Source: an uncultured Oscillospiraceae bacterium
GTDB lineage: Bacteria > Bacillota > Clostridia > Oscillospirales > Acutalibacteraceae
Assembly: GCA_900539165.1 (NCBI GenBank)
Contig: UQAZ01000004.1
Coordinates: forward strand, 50,121 to 114,120
Direction of reading: 5' to 3'
DNA: 64,000 nucleotides
Below are positions 61,075 to 64,000 of this stretch, piece after piece (the first letter of the stretch is position 1; every line of letters starts with the position of its first letter). The notes below the pieces were generated by a model. That model worked only from the letters and a program-made list of their open reading frames with translations, had not been told where the DNA came from and made no database searches. The translations under genes were made by a program, and so were the position numbers.

Positions 61075-62811
61075 TTAGCAAACATCAAATATGCCCGGCA
61101 TTGTATCATCACGCATTGTGTCCTCTTGGTCACGGTTAATGGCACAGATGATACCTTTCATACAAGCATAACCGATATTGTGGCTTACGCCGATACCGAA
61201 TATGCTCTTGCCCGACGGCGTTTTAAGGTGAATATAGCTTATAGCCTTAGAATCCGAGCCGACGGAAATAGCATGCTCGTCGTAATCTATGAACTGATAT
61301 TCTCTAAGCGGAGTTTTGTTCATAGCGTCACAGAAAGCCGCAACAGGGCCGTTGCCCTCACCCTCTATAACAACCGGGTCATTGTCCTTGTATTTAAGAG
61401 TACCGGTAAAATGAACGCTTGTAAGGTAAGCATCCTCGTGCTTTTCCTCAGTGATTTTATAATCAGCAAGCCTGTAAGGTCCGTTGACATTTCTGTATTC
61501 CTTTTGGAACAACTCGAAAATCTCGTCTGCGCTAAGCTCCTTGCCTTTTGCGTCACAGGCATTCTGCACAACCGCACCAAACTCAGGGTGCATAGCCTTT
61601 GGCATCTTAATGCCGTAATTGTTTGCAAGAATGAACGCTGTACCGCCTTTGCCCGACTGAGAATTAATACGGATAATAGGCTCGTATTCTCTGCCAACAT
61701 CCGCAGGGTCAATAGGAAGATACGGAACTTCCCAAAAGTCGGAATGACTATCCTCCATATAAATCTTGCCCTTGTTGATTGCGTCCTGATGTGAACCTGA
61801 AAATGCAGTAAACACAAGCTCTCCGGCATACGGCTGACGAGGCGGAACAGTCATTTTTGTGCAACGCTCGTAAACCTCTTTAATATCGTTAATGTTATGA
61901 AAATCAAGCTGTGGGTCGATTCCCTGAGTCCACATATTAAGCGCAAGCGTAACCAAATCAACATTGCCCGTACGCTCACCGTTTCCGAAAAGAGTACCCT
62001 CAATTCTGTCTGCGCCTGCAAGCAAACCAAGCTCTGCGGCAGCAACACCCGTGCCTCTGTCGTTGTGAGGATGAAGCGAAATAATCGCATTTTCTCTGTT
62101 CGGCAGATGACGGCAAAAATATTCAATCTGGTCTGCATAGCCGTTAGGTGTCGAGCCTTCAACGGTTGACGGCAGGTTAAGGATAATCGGATTTTCTTTT
62201 GTAATATGAAGCTCCTGCATAACCCTGTGACAAATTTCGACAGCGTTATCCATCTCTGTTCCCGAGAACGATTCAGGCGAATATTCAAAGCGAATGTTCA
62301 TATCGGGATTACGCTTTTTCTCCTGCTCGGTAAGCTCGTAAATCAACTTAGCACCGTTGACGGCAATATCAATTACGCCGTCCATATCGGTCTTAAATAC
62401 GACCTTTCTTTGCAAGGTTGAGGTCGAATTATAAAAATGCACAATGACGTTTTTTGCTCCGTCAATCGCTTCAAAAGTCTTTTTAATAAGATGCTCTCTT
62501 GCCTGCACCAAAACCTGAATCGTAACATCATCGGGTATGTAGCCGCCGTCAATAAGCGTTCTTAAAATCTCGTACTCCGTTTCACTCGCAGACGGAAAGC
62601 CGACCTCAATTTCCTTAATTCCGACATCAATAATCGTTTTGAAAAATTCGAGCTTTTCCTGCAAATTCATAGGGTCAACAAGCGCCTGATTACCGTCTCT
62701 TAAATCGACGCTGCACCACATAGGTGCTTTAGTAATCTGCTTGCTCGGCCATTGTCTGTCCGGAATGTCTATCGGCTTAAAACCGACATATTTTTTGTAA
62801 CCTTCGTTCAT
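61075..62811 (-). CDS. leuA: 2-isopropylmalate synthase (long form)
   Basis: The ATG at 62811 (MNEGYKKYVGF) follows AGGAGAAAAATT, and the frame to 62958 is T-box RNA. The 578-aa enzyme has an HMGL-like barrel with CSVDLRDGNQALVDP (about 33-47) and HPHNDRGTGVAAAELG, and a C-terminal LeuA allosteric domain (about 440-570). It condenses acetyl-CoA and 2-ketoisovalerate, and its leader is a T-box. This matches the longer LeuA2 type, not the LeuA of E. coli. Confidence 0.95.
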   Translation of the reverse strand: MNEGYKKYVGFKPIDIPDRQWPSKQITKAPMWCSVDLRDGNQALVDPMNLQEKLEFFKTIIDVGIKEIEVGFPSASETEYEILRTLIDGGYIPDDVTIQVLVQAREHLIKKTFEAIDGAKNVIVHFYNSTSTLQRKVVFKTDMDGVIDIAVNGAKLIYELTEQEKKRNPDMNIRFEYSPESFSGTEMDNAVEICHRVMQELHITKENPIILNLPSTVEGSTPNGYADQIEYFCRHLPNRENAIISLHPHNDRGTGVAAAELGLLAGADRIEGTLFGNGERTGNVDLVTLALNMWTQGIDPQLDFHNINDIKEVYERCTKMTVPPRQPYAGELVFTAFSGSHQDAINKGKIYMEDSHSDFWEVPYLPIDPADVGREYEPIIRINSQSGKGGTAFILANNYGIKMPKAMHPEFGAVVQNACDAKGKELSADEIFELFQKEYRNVNGPYRLADYKITEEKHEDAYLTSVHFTGTLKYKDNDPVVIEGEGNGPVAAFCDAMNKTPLREYQFIDYDEHAISVGSDSKAISYIHLKTPSGKSIFGIGVSHNIGYACMKGIICAINRDQEDTMRDDTMPGIFDVC

Positions 62812-62829
62812 AATTTTTCTCCTTTCAGT

Positions 62830-63116
62830 GTGCAAAGGATATAAAAAATCCCCTACACTATAAAGTATAGGGGCGTTATATACGCGGTACCACCCTATTT
62901 CAGCAGCGAATTGCTGCCCTTTAGCATCTAACAATGCCTCAACCGATAACGCAGTCACACGGCTCGCACCTATTAATTACTATTCGGTACGGCGACTCAG
63001 CAGGGAGTTATACACCTAATATCGTTCATCGGCTCACACCAACCGCCGACTCTCTGATGCGGACATAAGGTCTTTATCTGCTTCGCAGTCTTTAAGGGTA
63101 CTGTTTAATTTTCAGT
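62830..63116 (-). ncRNA. T-box leader (probably tRNA-Leu sensing) of leuAB
   Basis: On the minus strand the core AGGGTGGTACCGCG is at 62896-62883, and the terminator CCCCTATACT/AGTGTAGGGG at 62873-62850 precedes a T run. Stem I has AGAGAG and GGTTGGTGTGAGCC features. A CTC triplet (Leu) lies in AACTCCCTG at about 63001-63009, the expected specifier zone. When leucyl-tRNA is uncharged, leuAB should be transcribed. Confidence 0.9.
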
Positions 63117-63122
63117 AATTTT

Positions 63123-63151
63123 ATTATAATCAATAGCTTTTTATTTGTCAA
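63123..63151 (-). promoter_or_regulatory. Sigma-A promoter of leuAB
   Basis: On the minus strand a perfect TTGACA (63151-63146), a 17-bp spacer and a perfect TATAAT (63128-63123). Confidence 0.8.
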
Positions 63152-63154
63152 GCA

Positions 63155-63796
63155 TTAAATCTTAGAATATCCGTAGCCGTTGCTGATTGCGTCTACTGCA
63201 ATGCCTTTTTGGCAAAGCGGACAGCCGTGGGCAGGATATGAAATATAGTCCGGAATATCGGAGGTAGTAAAGAGCGAATCAACATTAACTCCGTTGATTT
63301 TGCTCTGCATAGAAAACGCAGCGGATGCACCTGCAACCTTACCGCCGTAGTATCTTACGCTCTCGATAGCACGCTCAACAGTTCTGCCCGAGGTGATACA
63401 AGAAATAAGAATAAGCACATTTTTACCGTAAATCATTCTGCGTAGATTGTCACGGAAAATAAGGTTTCCCGCAGCGTCGTATTCACTTCCGACAACAAAA
63501 ACCGTTGTGTCCGGATTAGGCGACATCATACTCGGCTTTGCAAGCTCCTCGGCAAGATAAGCACCGAGCGACTGGGTTTCATAAAGACACAATACTGTAT
63601 CAACATCAATGTTGTTTTTTACATAATACTCTGCCATAAGCTTTGCGGCGTCTGATGAAACTCTGATGTTATGCTTAATATCCGATGTTCCTACATAATA
63701 ATTGATATGATTGTTTGCCGAAATGAAGTGTCCCGGCATTACATGAATAAAAACGTTCTCGTTTTTTGGTGATGTAAGAGTATAAACCTGTGCCAT
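63155..63796 (-). CDS. Orotate phosphoribosyltransferase-like protein
   Basis: A 213-aa protein of the type-I PRTase fold. The PRPP loop resembles NVLILISCITSGRTVERAIESV (about 125-146), where the usual Asp-Asp pair of the classical loop is not clear. Two CxxC-like cysteines (CPLCQKG) sit near the C-terminus. It is a separate unit with an AGGGG ribosome site and its own promoter (63818-63846). Whether it is a true orotate enzyme or a purine or regulatory PRTase homologue is not settled. Confidence 0.7.
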   Translation of the reverse strand: MAQVYTLTSPKNENVFIHVMPGHFISANNHINYYVGTSDIKHNIRVSSDAAKLMAEYYVKNNIDVDTVLCLYETQSLGAYLAEELAKPSMMSPNPDTTVFVVGSEYDAAGNLIFRDNLRRMIYGKNVLILISCITSGRTVERAIESVRYYGGKVAGASAAFSMQSKINGVNVDSLFTTSDIPDYISYPAHGCPLCQKGIAVDAISNGYGYSKI

Positions 63797-63817
63797 AAAA
63801 AAACCCCTTTTTCTTTA

Positions 63818-63846
63818 ATTTTACAACATAGAGTTCAATATTGCAA
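63818..63846 (-). promoter_or_regulatory. Sigma-A promoter of the PRTase-like gene
   Basis: On the minus strand TTGCAA (63846-63841), a 17-bp spacer and TAAAAT (63823-63818). Confidence 0.6.
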
Positions 63847-63896
63847 TAGGAAATTTTAATTTGATATTGTTAATGTTGTGTTAGTAAGCGTTAGAA

Positions 63897-64000
63897 ATCT
63901 CAACGCTCCCCTTAATAAGGGGAGATGTCGCCAAAGGTGACAGAGGGGGTGCGGGTCTCCGGTGGAGACCTCTGCACAAAGTGCAGAAGCACCGACCGAG
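63897..64000. repeat. Hairpin-rich intergenic repeat, truncated by the window end
   Basis: A series of short perfect hairpins: CTCCCCTT/AAGGGGAG, TGTCGCC/GGTGACA, GGTCTCC/GGAGACC and CTGCAC/GTGCAG. This compact, GC-richer pattern is typical of dispersed non-coding repeats in gut Clostridia. It carries no ORF and starts 100 bp upstream of the PRTase-like gene. Confidence 0.55.

Overview
The window is a chromosomal segment from a low-to-moderate GC, Gram-positive, probably spore-forming Clostridia, most like the Ruminococcaceae/Oscillospiraceae. The reasons are two T-box leaders, Firmicute-type operons (ireB; phoH-ybeY-era-yqzL-recO-mutS2), sporulation/germination-type genes (YpeB-like, YlbJ-like), a Rex operator, near-consensus sigma-A promoters with 17-bp spacers, strong AGGAGG ribosome sites and many glycan-degradation genes. 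I cannot name the genus from sequence alone. No prophage, CRISPR array, rRNA operon or complete insertion sequence is visible.

Layout. 1-960: start of an XRE regulator plus a DUF2975 membrane protein, with a MITE-like inverted-repeat element lodged in their leader. 962-5379: starch/glycogen use (GH13 neopullulanase-like enzyme, glycogen phosphorylase with a Lys/Ala repeat tail). 5518-10222: proB-proA followed by an anchored propeller-like protein and a flippase. 10352-12041: YpeB-like protein and a small lipoprotein. 12144-15886: pheST under a T-box. 16019-16572: ireB and an unknown small gene. 16625-18842: wreck of a restriction-modification island (5'-truncated C5 methyltransferase, unknown gene, HNH nuclease, 3'-truncated vsr). 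19109-20236: membrane-anchored esterase. 20350-28564 (minus): ThrE-type exporter halves, glycerate kinase, a 72-aa unknown, GH38 alpha-mannosidase and GH31 glucosidase. 28598-28980: a promoter- and terminator-flanked structured RNA of unknown class, then initiator tRNA-Met. 29320-31734: CDP-glycerol transferase/GT4 fusion. 31939-32697: two unknown membrane proteins. 32756-34023: Rex-controlled alcohol dehydrogenase. 34125-43588 (minus): corC-phoH-ybeY-era-yqzL-recO-mutS2 with a beta-galactosidase at the end. 43703-50003: FkbM methyltransferase, GtrA protein, phosphoesterase and a GH63-like glycosidase. 50149-52602: polysaccharide phosphoregulatory trio (Wzz-like adaptor, BY-kinase with a Gly/Tyr tail, CpsB phosphatase). 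52736-59922: YlbJ-like protein, secreted nuclease, RING/DUF2628 protein, galU, CPBP protease, tadA and sdaAB-sdaAA. 59992-63151 (minus): leuA-leuB under a T-box. 63155-63796: PRTase-like protein. 63897-64000: a hairpin-rich intergenic repeat running off the window.

How they fit together. The organism appears to ferment host or plant glycans (alpha-glucans, beta-galactosides, mannosides), to dispose of reducing equivalents through a NADH-sensing (Rex) alcohol dehydrogenase, and to make Phe-tRNA and leucine under T-box control. It builds a surface polysaccharide using galU, a flippase, the BY-kinase trio and a polyol-phosphate/GT4 enzyme. The least explained items are the structured RNA at 28633-28780, the decayed restriction island with an apparently intact HNH nuclease, the extended BY-kinase tail, and two divergent promoter pairs that share one -35 hexamer.
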